Part shown: positions 1 through 9,472 of the stretch, in pieces
How the letters are laid out: each line of letters opens with the position of its first letter
How positions within the stretch are numbered: the first letter of the stretch is position 1
From: Prevotella dentasini JCM 15908
GTDB taxonomy: Bacteria > Bacteroidota > Bacteroidia > Bacteroidales > Bacteroidaceae
Assembly: GCF_000614065.1 (NCBI RefSeq)
Contig: NZ_BAKG01000011.1
Location: 34,888 to 98,887 of the forward strand
Length of the DNA: 64,000 nucleotides
Reading direction: 5' to 3'
The notes under the pieces: model-generated
The model's database searches: none
What the model was told of the DNA's origin: nothing
What the model saw: the letters and a program-made list of their open reading frames with translations, nothing else
Translations under genes and position numbers: made by a program

Positions 1-1
1 C

Positions 2-160
2 TACGCCATCGGTGCGGTCGTCGGTCTCATCGGAGGGGTAAAGGTCTACTCCAAGTTCTCGTCCGGCGATCCGGACACCTCGAAGACCGCCGCAAGCTGG
101 TTTGGGGCGTGTATTTTCCTCATTGTGGCAGCCACCATTTTAAGAAGTTTCTTCCTCTAA
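2..160 (+). CDS. traE: Conjugative transposon protein TraE, C-terminal part (DUF4134)
   Basis: The 52 codons before a TAA at 158-160 encode the end of a small membrane protein: a hydrophobic stretch, the segment SKFSSGDPDTSKTAASWFG, then a second hydrophobic segment ending in RSFFL. This matches TraE of CTnDOT-type elements, a small integral membrane subunit resembling a VirB2/VirB3 component of the type IV secretion channel. The start lies outside the window. It is followed after 4 nt by traF, as in related elements. The assignment rests on the sequence pattern plus the conserved order traE-traF-traG. Confidence 0.85.
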   Translation, partial: YAIGAVVGLIGGVKVYSKFSSGDPDTSKTAASWFGACIFLIVAATILRSFFL

Positions 161-164
161 GCCT

Positions 165-542
165 ATGGAGACCTATCCCATCAACAAGGGAATCGGTCGC
201 TCGGTAGAGTTTCAGGGACTCAAAAGTCAGTATCTGTTCATTTTCGCCGGAGGGCTGCTTGCCCTTTTCGTGCTGTTTGTCATCCTCTATATGGCGGGTG
301 TCAATCAATGGATCTGTATCGGCTTCGGAGGGACCGCCGCATCCATTCTGGTTTGGCAGACCTTCTCCCTAAACAGAAAGTACGGGGAACACGGGCTGAT
401 GAAGCGTTCCGCGCTGCACAGCCATCCCCGCTACCTCATCAACCGACGACGCATCCCCCGTCTCTTCCGCCATCGAGAGCGGAAAAGAGCGGTAACCCGA
501 CCGATGAAGAATCTGCAAAACAGAAAGGAGGAAAAGCAATGA
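165..542 (+). CDS. traF: Conjugative transposon protein TraF (DUF4133)
   Basis: A 125-residue protein with two membrane segments (about residues 24-42 and 48-66) followed by the basic sequence SLNRKYGEHGLMK and HPRYLINRR, both typical of TraF/DUF4133. TraF is a small inner-membrane component of the Bacteroidetes conjugation channel, comparable to VirB3. The ATG at 165 lies 4 nt after traE. The stop codon (540-542) overlaps the traG start (539-541) in an ATGA arrangement, indicating translational coupling. The basic C-terminal tail after residue 100 is less conserved in my recollection of the family. Confidence 0.88.
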   Translation: METYPINKGIGRSVEFQGLKSQYLFIFAGGLLALFVLFVILYMAGVNQWICIGFGGTAASILVWQTFSLNRKYGEHGLMKRSALHSHPRYLINRRRIPRLFRHRERKRAVTRPMKNLQNRKEEKQ

Positions 543-3025
543 GAAACCTATTGAAAGCCACCACGCTGGAAAACCGCTTCCCGCTGCTTGCCGTCGAAGA
601 GGGGTGCATCCTCTCAAAGGATGCCGATATCACGGTCGCCTTTCGGGTCGAGCTTCCCGAACTCTATACGGTGACGAGCGCAGAGTATGCCGTCATCCAT
701 TCGGCTTGGGTGAAGGCTATCAAGGTCTTGCCGACCTACAGTGTCGTACACAAGCAGGACTGGTTTGTCAAGGAGGGCTATCGTCCGGACTTGCAGAAGG
801 AGGAGATGAGCTTCCTCTCCCGCAGCTTCGAGCGGCACTTCAACGAGCGTCCGTTTCTGAACCACGCCTGCTATCTGTTCCTGACCAAGACAACCAAGAA
901 CCGAAGCCGACAACAGAGTAACTTTTCCACGCTCTGCCGAGGACATATCATTCCCAAGGAAGTACGCGACAAGGATACCGCCCGCAAGTTCATCGAAGCC
1001 ACCGAGCAGTTCGAGCGGATTATGAACGAGTGCGGTTTTATCCGCCTGACTCGATTGAGCGACGAAGAGATCGTCGGCACGGAGGAGAAACCGGGACTGA
1101 TAGAAAAGTATTTCTCGCTTTCCCTCTCCGACACGACGGTATTGGAAGACATCGACCTGAGAGCAGACCGGATGCGTATCGGCAACAAGCGACTCTGCCT
1201 GCATACCCTCTCCGATACGGAAGACCTGCCCGGACTGGTAGGTACGGATATGCGTTACGAACGTCTCTCCACCGACCGCAGCGACTGCCGCCTTTCCTTT
1301 GCCGCTCCCGTAGGGCTGTTGCTGCCGTGCAGCCATATCTACAACCAGTATGTGCTGATTGACGACAGTGCGGAGCACCTGCAACGCTTCGAGAAGAACG
1401 CACGGAACATGCACTCGCTATCCCGTTACAGTCGCTCCAATCAAATCAACAAGCAATGGATCGACGAGTACCTGAACGAGGCGCACAGCTTCGGGCTTAC
1501 CTCTGTCCGCTGCCATTGCAACGTCTTGGCGTGGAGTGAGGACGAGGAGGAACTCCGCCGTATCCGCAACGACGTGGGCAGCCAGCTCGCACTGATGGAG
1601 TGCAAGCCACGGCATAACACCGTGGATGTGCCGACGCTCTTCTGGGCAGGCATTCCCGGCAATGAAGCCGACTTCCCCGCAGAAGAGAGTTTCTACACGT
1701 TCATCGAGCAGGCGGTCTGTTTCTTCAATGAGGAGACCAACTACCGTGATTCACTCTCGCCGTTCGGTATCAAGATGGCAGACCGCAGCGGCAAGCCGAT
1801 TCATCTCGACATCTCCGACCTGCCGATGAAAAAAGGAATCATCACGAACCGCAACAAGTTCATCTTGGGTCCTTCAGGTTCAGGCAAGTCGTTCTTCACC
1901 AATCACCTTTTGAGGCAGTATTGGGAACAGAACACCCATATCGTCTTGGTGGACACGGGAAACAGCTATCAGGGCTTGTGTGAGATGATACGCCACAAGA
2001 CGCAGGGCGAGGACGGAGTCTATTTCACCTACTCCGATGAGAGTCCCATCAGCTTCAATCCCTTCTACACGACGGACAAGGTGTTCGATGTGGAGAAGCG
2101 GGAGAGCATCAAGACACTGCTGCTTACGCTGTGGAAAAAGGACAACGAGCCCGCTACTCGTTCGGAAGAGGTTGCCCTCTCCAATGCCGTGTCGCTCTTT
2201 ATCGAGCGTATCAAGACGGACGATGGTATTGTACCCTCGTTCAACAGCTTTTACGAGTATCTCACCACCGATTACTCGGCATTGCTCCGTGAGAAAAAGG
2301 TCAGGGAAAAGGATTTTGACTTGGCCAACTTTCTCAACGTGCTGGAACCGTACTACAAAGGGGGTGAATATGACTACCTGCTGAACTCGGACAAGCAGCT
2401 CGACCTCTTGAATGCACGCTTTATCGTCTTCGAAATCGACTCGATAAAAGATCATCCCATCCTTTTCCCCATCACGACTATCATCATTATGGAACTGTTC
2501 ATCAGCAAGATGCGACGGCTGAAAGGAGTGCGGAAAGTCATCCTCATCGAGGAGGCTTGGAAGGCTATTGCGTCTGCGAATATGGCAGGGTATATAAAAT
2601 ACCTCTACAAGACGGTAAGAAAGTTCTTCGGCGAGGCGGTCGTGGTGACGCAGGAGGTGGATGACATCATCTCCTCAGATATTGTCAAGGAGTCCATCAT
2701 CAACAACTCTGACTGCAAAATACTGCTTGACCAGCGCAAGTATATGAACAAGTTCGACCAGATACAGGCTCTCTTGGGACTGACGGACAAGGAACGGGGG
2801 CAGATACTCTCCATCAACCAGAGCAACGATGCCACACGGTCGTACAAGGAGGTGTGGATCGGACTGGGCGGCGTGCAGTCCGCCGTCTATGCCACCGAAG
2901 TGTCGAAAGCCGAATACCTCACCTACACGACGGAGGAGACCGAGAAGATGCGGGTGCTCGCCCGTGCCGAGCAACTCGGCGGAAACATGGAGCTTGCCGT
3001 CAGGCAACTCGCCGAAGAAGAATAG
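539..3025 (+). CDS. traG: Conjugation ATPase TraG (VirB4-like)
   Basis: An 828-residue cytoplasmic or membrane-associated ATPase that powers the type IV secretion machinery during DNA transfer. The Walker A motif GPSGSGKS is at residues 444-451 and the Walker B region VILIEE at about 667-672, the VirB4/TraG arrangement, preceded by a long N-terminal domain. The frame is open upstream to 308, but the ATG at 539 is preferred because it overlaps the traF stop (ATGA) and gives the expected N-terminus MRNLLKATTLENRFPLL. The frame is intact despite its length, in contrast to traJ and traM downstream. Confidence 0.95.
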   Translation: MRNLLKATTLENRFPLLAVEEGCILSKDADITVAFRVELPELYTVTSAEYAVIHSAWVKAIKVLPTYSVVHKQDWFVKEGYRPDLQKEEMSFLSRSFERHFNERPFLNHACYLFLTKTTKNRSRQQSNFSTLCRGHIIPKEVRDKDTARKFIEATEQFERIMNECGFIRLTRLSDEEIVGTEEKPGLIEKYFSLSLSDTTVLEDIDLRADRMRIGNKRLCLHTLSDTEDLPGLVGTDMRYERLSTDRSDCRLSFAAPVGLLLPCSHIYNQYVLIDDSAEHLQRFEKNARNMHSLSRYSRSNQINKQWIDEYLNEAHSFGLTSVRCHCNVLAWSEDEEELRRIRNDVGSQLALMECKPRHNTVDVPTLFWAGIPGNEADFPAEESFYTFIEQAVCFFNEETNYRDSLSPFGIKMADRSGKPIHLDISDLPMKKGIITNRNKFILGPSGSGKSFFTNHLLRQYWEQNTHIVLVDTGNSYQGLCEMIRHKTQGEDGVYFTYSDESPISFNPFYTTDKVFDVEKRESIKTLLLTLWKKDNEPATRSEEVALSNAVSLFIERIKTDDGIVPSFNSFYEYLTTDYSALLREKKVREKDFDLANFLNVLEPYYKGGEYDYLLNSDKQLDLLNARFIVFEIDSIKDHPILFPITTIIIMELFISKMRRLKGVRKVILIEEAWKAIASANMAGYIKYLYKTVRKFFGEAVVVTQEVDDIISSDIVKESIINNSDCKILLDQRKYMNKFDQIQALLGLTDKERGQILSINQSNDATRSYKEVWIGLGGVQSAVYATEVSKAEYLTYTTEETEKMRVLARAEQLGGNMELAVRQLAEEE

Positions 3026-3057
3026 TAAATAACAATCACACTAAAATCCAACGTAAA

Positions 3058-3687
3058 ATGAGAAAGAAAGTTTTAATGCTTATCACGTGCGGTTGCCTCC
3101 TTGTAGGCAGCGCACATGCCCAGTGGGTAGTCACGGATCCCACCAACCTTGCACAGAGCATCATCAACACGACCAAGGAAATCGTGCAGACCTCCAAGAC
3201 GGTCAAGAACACGCTCGACAATTTCAAGGAAGTGGAGAAACTCTACAACGAGAGCAAGAAATACTACGATGCCCTGAAAAAGGTGAACGACCTCGTGCGG
3301 GATGCCCAAAGGGTGAAGGAAACCATCCTGATGGTAGGGGAAATCTCCGACATCTATGTCGTAAATTACAAGAAGATGCTTTCCGACCCGAACTTCCGAC
3401 CGGAAGAGCTGATTGCCATCGCCAACGGCTATACCAAGCTGCTCGGAGAGAGCAACAACCTGCTCAAGGAACTGAAGCAGGTGGTGAACATTACCACGCT
3501 GAAGATGACCGACAAGGAGCGCATGGACGTGGTGGATCGCTGCTACAAGGAGGTGCGGGACTACCGTAACCTCGTGCGTTACTATACGAACAAGAACATC
3601 TCCGTGAGCTATCTCAGAGCCAAGAAGCAGCAGGACACCGACCGGGTGCTCTCGCTCTATGGAACGGACAACGAAAGGTATTGGTAG
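3058..3687 (+). CDS. traI: Conjugative transposon protein TraI (DUF4141)
   Basis: A 209-residue exported protein. Residues 1-21 form a signal peptide (hydrophobic core LMLITCGCLLVGS, cleavage after AHA). The rest is helical and likely coiled-coil (TKEIVQTSKTVKNTLDNFKEVEKL). This is the TraI/DUF4141 family, a periplasmic component comparable to VirB5. The ATG at 3058 is chosen over an upstream in-frame extension because it begins the signal peptide, 32 nt after the traG stop. The next gene, traJ, starts 2 nt after the stop. Confidence 0.88.
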   Translation: MRKKVLMLITCGCLLVGSAHAQWVVTDPTNLAQSIINTTKEIVQTSKTVKNTLDNFKEVEKLYNESKKYYDALKKVNDLVRDAQRVKETILMVGEISDIYVVNYKKMLSDPNFRPEELIAIANGYTKLLGESNNLLKELKQVVNITTLKMTDKERMDVVDRCYKEVRDYRNLVRYYTNKNISVSYLRAKKQQDTDRVLSLYGTDNERYW

Positions 3688-3689
3688 GT

Positions 3690-4780
3690 ATGGGAGCGGA
3701 ATTTGACAACCTGCATCAGGTGCTCCGTTCGCTTTATACGGAGATGATGCCCATGTGCGGTGACATGATTGGCGTCGCCAAAGGCATTGCGGGCTTGGGC
3801 GCGCTCTTCTATGTGGCACTCCGGGTATGGCAGACCTTGGCTCGTGCCGAACCCATCGACGTCTATCCGTTGCTCCGTCCGTTTGCGCTCGGTCTCTGCA
3901 TCCTCTTTTTCCCGATGGTACTGGAAACTATCAACGGCGTGCTTAGTCCCGTCGTGCAGGTACGCACAAGATGCTCGAAAAGCAGACCTTCAGCATGGAT
4001 GAATACCGCAAGTTGCGGGACAAAATGGAGTACGAGGCGATGGTGAAGAACCCCGAAACAGCCTATCTGGTCAGCAACGAGGAGTTCGACAGGAAACTGG
4101 ATGAACTCGGTATCGCTCCCTCGGATATGGCGACGATGGCGGGAATGTACGTGGAACGCAGTATGTACAATTTCAAAAAATGGTTCCGCAATATGGTGCG
4201 GGAATTCTTGGAACTGCTCTTTGCTGCCGCCGCCCTGCTCATCGACACGCTCCGGACATTCTTCCTGATAGTCCTCTCCATCTTGGGACCGATAGCCTTC
4301 GCCATCTCCGTGTGGGACGGTTTTCAGAGTACCCTCACGCAATGGTTCACGAGGTATATCTCCATCTATCTGTGGCTGCCCGTGGCGGACTTGTTCAGTT
4401 CGATGCTGGCAAAGATTCAGGAACTGATGCTCAAGCATGACATCACACAGTTGCAGAACGACCCGACCTATACGATAGACGCCTCGAACGGAGTGTACCT
4501 TGTCTTTATGATTATCGGCATCATCGGCTACTTCACCATTCCGACGGTTGCGGGCTGGGTGATACAGGCAGGTGGAGCGGGTAATTTCGGCAAGAACGTG
4601 AACTATGCAGCAGGAAAGGGTGCCGGCATTGCAGGTGCCTTGGGTGGAGCCGCCGGTGGCTTTGCCGTGGGACACGGACGAAACATGATGAATCATGCGG
4701 GAAGCAAAGCCAAAGAGATTGCCGGAAAATTATTTCATCGGGGAGGAAACCAATCATCCGAACCATCGGAACAAAATTAA
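3690..4780 (+). CDS. traJ: Conjugative transposon protein TraJ, frameshifted (VirB6-like)
   Basis: A polytopic inner-membrane protein of the mating channel, the family that resembles VirB6. The first frame (ATG 3690) encodes the N-terminus up to LSPVVQ. The expected continuation GTHKMLEKQTFSMDEY is in the next frame and runs to a TAA at 4780. Adding one G to the GG at 3959-3960 restores a single 363-residue frame, close to the usual family length. The second part carries the conserved stretch VLSILGPIAFAISVWDG and a Gly/Ala-rich C-terminus. The break is either a genuine inactivating deletion or a homopolymer sequencing error; the second is favoured because the same pattern recurs across the window. 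Confidence 0.85.
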
Positions 4781-4786
4781 AAAGCT

Positions 4787-5410
4787 ATGGAATTTAAGTC
4801 ATTAAAGAATATCGAAACAAGTTTCAGACAGATACGCCTCTTTACGTTAGTCGTCGTTTGCCTGTGTGCCTCCCTTGCGGGTTATTCGGTATGGAGTGCC
4901 TACTCCTTTGCCGAAGCCCAGAGGCAGAAAATCTATGTGCTGGATGGAGGTAAGTCGCTGATGCTCGCCTTGTCGCAGGATCTGTCGCAGAACAGACCCG
5001 CAGAAGCCAAGGAGCATGTGCGCCGCTTCCACGAACTGTTCTTCACCCTTTCGCCCGACAAGAGTGCCATCGAGGGGAATATCTCCCGTGCACTGCTCTT
5101 GGCGGACAAGAGTGCCTACAACTACTATCGGGATTTCTCCGAGAAAGGGTACTACAACCGTATCGTGGCAGGAAACATCAATCAGGTCGTGCAGGTGGAC
5201 AGCGTGCTTTGCGACTTCGATCGCTATCCCTATGCGGTACGGACGTATGCCCGGCAGATGATTATCCGTGCCACCAACGTGACCGAGCGCAGTCTCGTCA
5301 CCATCTGCCGCCTGCTCAATACGAGCCGTAGCGACGATAACCCGAACGGATTCAACATCGAGGGATTCGAGATTGTGGAAAACAAGGACATCAGTACCCG
5401 TAAGCGATGA
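4787..5410 (+). CDS. traK: Conjugative transposon protein TraK (VirB8-like)
   Basis: A 207-residue protein with one N-terminal membrane anchor (about residues 17-37, LFTLVVVCLCASLAGYSV) and a periplasmic domain. The start MEFKSLKNIETSFRQIR and the segment AEAQRQKIYVLDGGKS are characteristic of TraK in Bacteroidetes conjugative transposons, which plays the VirB8-like bridging role. It begins 6 nt after traJ and its stop overlaps the ATG of traL (5407-5410, ATGA). Confidence 0.92.
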   Translation: MEFKSLKNIETSFRQIRLFTLVVVCLCASLAGYSVWSAYSFAEAQRQKIYVLDGGKSLMLALSQDLSQNRPAEAKEHVRRFHELFFTLSPDKSAIEGNISRALLLADKSAYNYYRDFSEKGYYNRIVAGNINQVVQVDSVLCDFDRYPYAVRTYARQMIIRATNVTERSLVTICRLLNTSRSDDNPNGFNIEGFEIVENKDISTRKR

Positions 5411-5739
5411 AAAAGAAAAGTCTGTTACGAATGATGCAGGAGGGAGCAGAGACAAGACTCCGCCGCCTGTGCGGGCGCATCCCCACTCACCTGAGGCTGT
5501 ATGTCGTCCTGACGATGCTTCTCTTTTTCGCCTTCCTTGCCAACTATGTTTTCTTCAACGGTTTGTACCGTATTTTCTCAGACGGAGACTCCGAAGAGGA
5601 AACGCTACCGGCAATCAAGCATATAGAAGCCCCTGAAGTAAGGCGGCTCTATCCCAACGACAGTATCAACCTATTAAAGTATTACGATTATGTACCCATT
5701 CAAAAGAAAGACAGCCTCCGACACGAGCACCTCGCCTGA
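5407..5739 (+). CDS. traL: Conjugative transposon protein TraL (DUF3989)
   Basis: A 110-residue protein with a basic N-terminus and a single membrane segment (about residues 32-52, LYVVLTMLLFFAFLANYVF), followed by a short periplasmic tail. Size, topology and position between traK and traM fit TraL/DUF3989. Its ATG overlaps the traK stop. The last 17 codons overlap the start of traM by 50 nt, which is unusually long for this operon; a small indel near the 3' end that altered the natural stop is possible given the other frameshifts here. Confidence 0.75.
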   Translation: MKKKSLLRMMQEGAETRLRRLCGRIPTHLRLYVVLTMLLFFAFLANYVFFNGLYRIFSDGDSEEETLPAIKHIEAPEVRRLYPNDSINLLKYYDYVPIQKKDSLRHEHLA

Positions 5740-7053
5740 GCTGACGGAGGAAGAGAGACAAAGACGAAAGAAGTTTATCATTTATCCCCTGATGTTCCTG
5801 CTTTTTGCAGGCTCCATATGGCTCATCTTCGCTCCATCGGAGAAAGAAGAAGAGAAACAGGCAAAGGGCTTCAATACGGAAGTACCCGCCCCGATGGCAG
5901 CCGAACTGATCGGCGACAAGAAGAAAGCCTACGAGAAGGAGATGATGGAACAGAAGGAGCAGGAACGAAGTCAGGCGATGCAAAGCCTCAGTTCCATGTT
6001 CGGGGAAATGACAGGAGGACAACTACCGGTGCAGAGTTCCGAAGAGTTGGCTTTGAAGACGGACGCATCGGAAAGAGATAACGGCTTCGGCTCTCGTGCC
6101 ACTGCTCCGCAAGACGGCTTTCACGCCTCTGCATCAGCCTACCAAGACATCAACCGCACGCTCGGCAGTTTCTATGAAGCACCGAGGGAAGACCCCGAAA
6201 AGGAGGAACTGCGTGCCCGATTGGCAGAGTTGGAAAACCGTATGAGCAGCGAACAGCAGTCGCCTGCCATAACCGTGAACGACCAGATGGCATTGCTTGA
6301 AAAGTCCTATCAGTTGGCGGCAAAGTATATGCCGTCGGGCAGTGGACAGCCCTCTTCCAGTATGACATCGGCATCGGACGGGGAAACGGCTTCTGAAAGG
6401 AAAGCGGTCGCAACCACCCGAAACGGTAAGGCGACAGCCTTTCCCGTTGCCCCTGTGAGCGAGCAAGAGGTGTCGGCTCTGGCGCAGCCGATGAGCGACT
6501 CGACTTTCCGCTCCGAATATGTCAAGGAGAGAAACTATATGTTCCATACCGCCATCGGAACAGCCCCGCTGACGGAGAAGAATACCATCTCTGCCTGTGT
6601 GCATGACAATCAGAAGGTAATGGATGGTCAGACAGTGCGTTTCCGTCTCTTGGAGCCGATACAGGTGTCAAACAGGGAGATACCGAGCAATGCCCTCGTC
6701 GTGGGAACGGCAAAGGTACAGGGCGAACGTCTGAACGTACTCATTACCTCACTGGAATATCGCGGGAACATCCTACCCGTAGAGCTGTCGGTCTATGACA
6801 CGGACGGACAGGCGGGGATATTCATTCCCGGCTCGATGGAGCGCAGTGCCGCCAAGGAGATTGCCGCAAACATGGGAACGTCCGTAGGCAGCAGCGTGAA
6901 CATCTCCACCGATGCGGGAGCACAGCTTGCCTCCGATCTCGGCAAGGGCTGATACAAGGTACTTCGCAGTATTTCGCCAAGAAAATGCGTACCGTCAAGG
7001 TGCATTTGAAGGCAGGCTATAAGGTATTGCTCTATCAGCCGGAAAACAAGTAA
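5690..7053 (+). CDS. traM: Conjugative transposon protein TraM, frameshifted (VirB10-like)
   Basis: TraM spans the periplasm like VirB10: a short basic N-terminus, one membrane segment (about residues 29-49), a long Glu/Gln-rich linker and a conserved C-terminal domain with PSNALVVGTAKVQGERLNV. The first frame stops at 6952 after GKG. One added G in the GGG run at 6946-6948 continues the protein as LIQGTSQYFAKKMRTVKVHL to a TAA at 7051-7053, giving 454 residues. The last 34 residues include the conserved C-terminal end, so the break would matter if real. The start overlaps traL by 50 nt. Confidence 0.85.
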
Positions 7054-7091
7054 TTCATATTTATTATTCACCACTTTAATCCAAAGTAAAA

Positions 7092-8012
7092 ATGAAAAGA
7101 ACAGTTTTAGCCATCGCCCTGATGCTGGGCGCAGTCTGTGCCAACGCACAGGAAACGACTTCAAGCGGAGACCTCTATCAGGGGCTGACTCGCAAAATAG
7201 CCTTTGAGCGGATGATACCGCCCCACGGCTTGGAAATCACCTACGACAAGACGGTGCACATCATCTTTCCATCTGCCGTGCGCTATGTCGATTTGGGTTC
7301 GCCCAATCTCATTGCGGGAAAGGCGGACGGAGCGGAAAACGTTATCCGTGTGAAAGCGACGGTCAAGGACTTCCGTGAGGAGACAAACATGAGCGTCATC
7401 ACCGAAGACGGGGCATTTTACACCTTCAATGTCAAGTATGCCAACGAGCCGCTATTGCTCAATGTGGAGATGGCGGACTTCATCCACGATGGGGAGAGCG
7501 TAAACCGTCCGAACAACGCAATGGAGGTCTATCTCAAGGAGCTTGGCAGCGAGAGTCCGATGCTGGTACGGCTCATCATGAAGTCCATTCACAAGGAGGA
7601 CAAGCGGACGGTGAAGCATATCGGCAGCAAGTCCTTCGGTATTCAGTACCTGCTCAGAGGGTTGTACTCGCACAACGGATTGCTGTACTTCCATACGGAA
7701 CTGCGCAACAAGTCCAACGTGCCGTTCGACATCGACTTCATTACGTTCAAAATTGTGGACAAGAAAGTTGCCAAACAGACGGCCATGCAGGAGCAGGTGC
7801 TGCTTCCGCTGCGTGCCTACAACTACACCACCTGCGTGGCGGGGCAGAAGAGCGAACGCACGGTATTCACCCTGCAAAAGTTCACCATCCCCGATGACAA
7901 GCAGCTCATTGTGGAGATGCACGAGAAGAACGGCGGAAGACACCAATCCTTTGTCGTGGAGAACGAAGACCTTGTGCGTGCGAGGGAAATCAACGAACTC
8001 AAAGTGAAGTAG
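7092..8012 (+). CDS. traN: Conjugative transposon protein TraN (DUF4138)
   Basis: A 306-residue protein with a signal peptide (residues 1-19, ending ANA before QE). The body has the DUF4138 pattern: YDKTVHIIFPSAVRYVDLGS near the N-terminus, RYxLG-like repeats and a C-terminal FVVENEDLVRAREIN. TraN is thought to act in the periplasm or outer membrane in a VirB9-like role, contacting TraM. It begins 38 nt after the restored traM stop and is separated from traO by one base. Confidence 0.9.
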   Translation: MKRTVLAIALMLGAVCANAQETTSSGDLYQGLTRKIAFERMIPPHGLEITYDKTVHIIFPSAVRYVDLGSPNLIAGKADGAENVIRVKATVKDFREETNMSVITEDGAFYTFNVKYANEPLLLNVEMADFIHDGESVNRPNNAMEVYLKELGSESPMLVRLIMKSIHKEDKRTVKHIGSKSFGIQYLLRGLYSHNGLLYFHTELRNKSNVPFDIDFITFKIVDKKVAKQTAMQEQVLLPLRAYNYTTCVAGQKSERTVFTLQKFTIPDDKQLIVEMHEKNGGRHQSFVVENEDLVRAREINELKVK

Positions 8013-8013
8013 T

Positions 8014-8598
8014 ATGAGAAAGTCTCTGTTTTTCCTGTTTGTCGTGTCGCTTGCCCTCTTTGCAGGGCAGGCGCACGCCCAGCGTTGTCTGCCCAAGATG
8101 AAAGGTATACGCCTGACCGCAGGCATGGCGGACGGTTTTTATTCTCCCTCTTCCAAGAATGAAACGGGCTATTCGTTCGGGGCTTCGCTTGCCACCTACA
8201 CGAAAGGCGGACACCAATGGGTGCTTGGTGCGGAGTATCTTCGTAGATACCATCCCTATCGTGAGAGCCGTATCCCTGTGGAACAGTTCACGGGCGAGGG
8301 AGGTTTCTTCTTTGGTGTGCTTTCGGACGGAAGCAAGACCTTCTTCCTCTCTGCCGGTATTTCCGCCTTGGCAGGCTATGAGACGGTCAATGGTGGAAAG
8401 AAACTGCTCTTTGACGGCTCAACGCTACGCAATAAGGACGGCTTTCTCTACGGTGGGGCTATCACTCTACAGTCAGAGACCTATCTGACGGACAGATTCG
8501 TGTTACTGCTCTATGGCAGGGAGCGTTGCCTGTGGGGAGGCTCTACGGGACGTTTCCATACGCAGTACGGTGTCGGACTGAAAATCATGCTGGACTGA
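8014..8598 (+). CDS. traO: Conjugative transposon protein TraO
   Basis: A 194-residue exported protein. Signal peptide residues 1-22 (FFLFVVSLALFAG, cleavage after AHA). The mature part has alternating beta-strand patterns typical of small outer-membrane barrels, and starts with RCLPKMKGIRLTAGMADGF, which is characteristic of TraO. Its TGA shares one base with the ATG of traP (TGATG, 8596-8600), so the two are translationally coupled. Confidence 0.9.
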   Translation: MRKSLFFLFVVSLALFAGQAHAQRCLPKMKGIRLTAGMADGFYSPSSKNETGYSFGASLATYTKGGHQWVLGAEYLRRYHPYRESRIPVEQFTGEGGFFFGVLSDGSKTFFLSAGISALAGYETVNGGKKLLFDGSTLRNKDGFLYGGAITLQSETYLTDRFVLLLYGRERCLWGGSTGRFHTQYGVGLKIMLD

Positions 8599-9452
8599 TG
8601 GACGCACGACAGATGAGAGAGATTCCCATTGCGGACTTCCTGAACGCGATGGGGATTCATCCGACCAAACAGAAAGGAAATTCCTTGTGGTATTCCGCCC
8701 CTTACCGCACGGAACGGACACCCTCGTTCAAGGTCGATACAGCCAAGAATGTTTGGTTCGATTTCGGGACGGGCAAAGGCGGCGACATCTTCGACTTGGC
8801 GGGAGAGTTTATCGGAAGCGGTGATTTTCTCCTGCGGGCGGCTTTCATCGCCAAGAGCGGAACGTGTCCGCTGCCTGCTTTGGAACAACCGCAAAGAAGC
8901 GAAAAGAAAGAACCCGTCTTTGAGGATATTTGGGTGCGACCGTTGCAGGACGCCAAACTGCTGGGCTACTTAAAAGAACGGGGCATCAATACCCACGTTG
9001 CCATACCCAACTGCGAGGAGGTTCGATACCGGGTGTATGGCAAACGGTACTATACCATCGGCTTTCGCAACGATGCCGGAGGATTGGAATTGCGCAACCG
9101 CTTCTTCAAGGGATGCATACCGCCGAAGGATATTTCCCTGAAGCGTAACGGCTCGGACGTGTGTTCCGTCTTTGAGGGATTTATGGATTGCCTCTCCGCT
9201 ATGCTATTAGGTATCATTGCTTCGGACTGGCTTGTCCTTAATTCCGTTTCAAACGTGGAGAAGGCGGTGAAAGCCTTGCTGGGCTATGAAAGGATAGAAT
9301 GCTTCCTCGACAATGACGAGGCGGGGCGAAGGACTTTTCAAAGGCTGCATGAGTGCTTCGGGGATAAGGTCATCGACCGTTCCTCCCTGTATGCCGCCCA
9401 CAAGGATTTGAATGAGTTTCTGCTTTCCAAGAATGCAGGGAACAATGTATAA
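8598..9452 (+). CDS. traP: DNA primase TraP
   Basis: A 284-residue primase encoded in the transfer operon, expected to prime complementary-strand synthesis after single-strand transfer. Residues 1-75 resemble a CHC2-type primase zinc domain (APYRTERTPSFKVDTAKN, then WFDFGTGKGGDIFDLA), although the zinc-binding Cys/His set is degenerate. The C-terminal part has Toprim features: VFEGFMDCLS and the acidic motif CFLDNDEAGR. The ATG at 8598 overlaps the traO stop and is preferred over an earlier in-frame start inside traO. Confidence 0.88.
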   Translation: MDARQMREIPIADFLNAMGIHPTKQKGNSLWYSAPYRTERTPSFKVDTAKNVWFDFGTGKGGDIFDLAGEFIGSGDFLLRAAFIAKSGTCPLPALEQPQRSEKKEPVFEDIWVRPLQDAKLLGYLKERGINTHVAIPNCEEVRYRVYGKRYYTIGFRNDAGGLELRNRFFKGCIPPKDISLKRNGSDVCSVFEGFMDCLSAMLLGIIASDWLVLNSVSNVEKAVKALLGYERIECFLDNDEAGRRTFQRLHECFGDKVIDRSSLYAAHKDLNEFLLSKNAGNNV

Positions 9453-9472
9453 CTATAAAACGATAACGAACA

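Noticed and set aside
308..538. Longer N-terminus for TraG
   Set aside because: It would overlap almost all of the second half of traF; the ATG at 539 gives the known N-terminus and couples to the traF stop.
614..1414. 266-codon frame antisense to traG
   Set aside because: A shadow of the strongly biased codon use of traG; no start context or family resemblance. The same holds for long antisense frames over traI, traJ, the MATE gene and the helicase gene.
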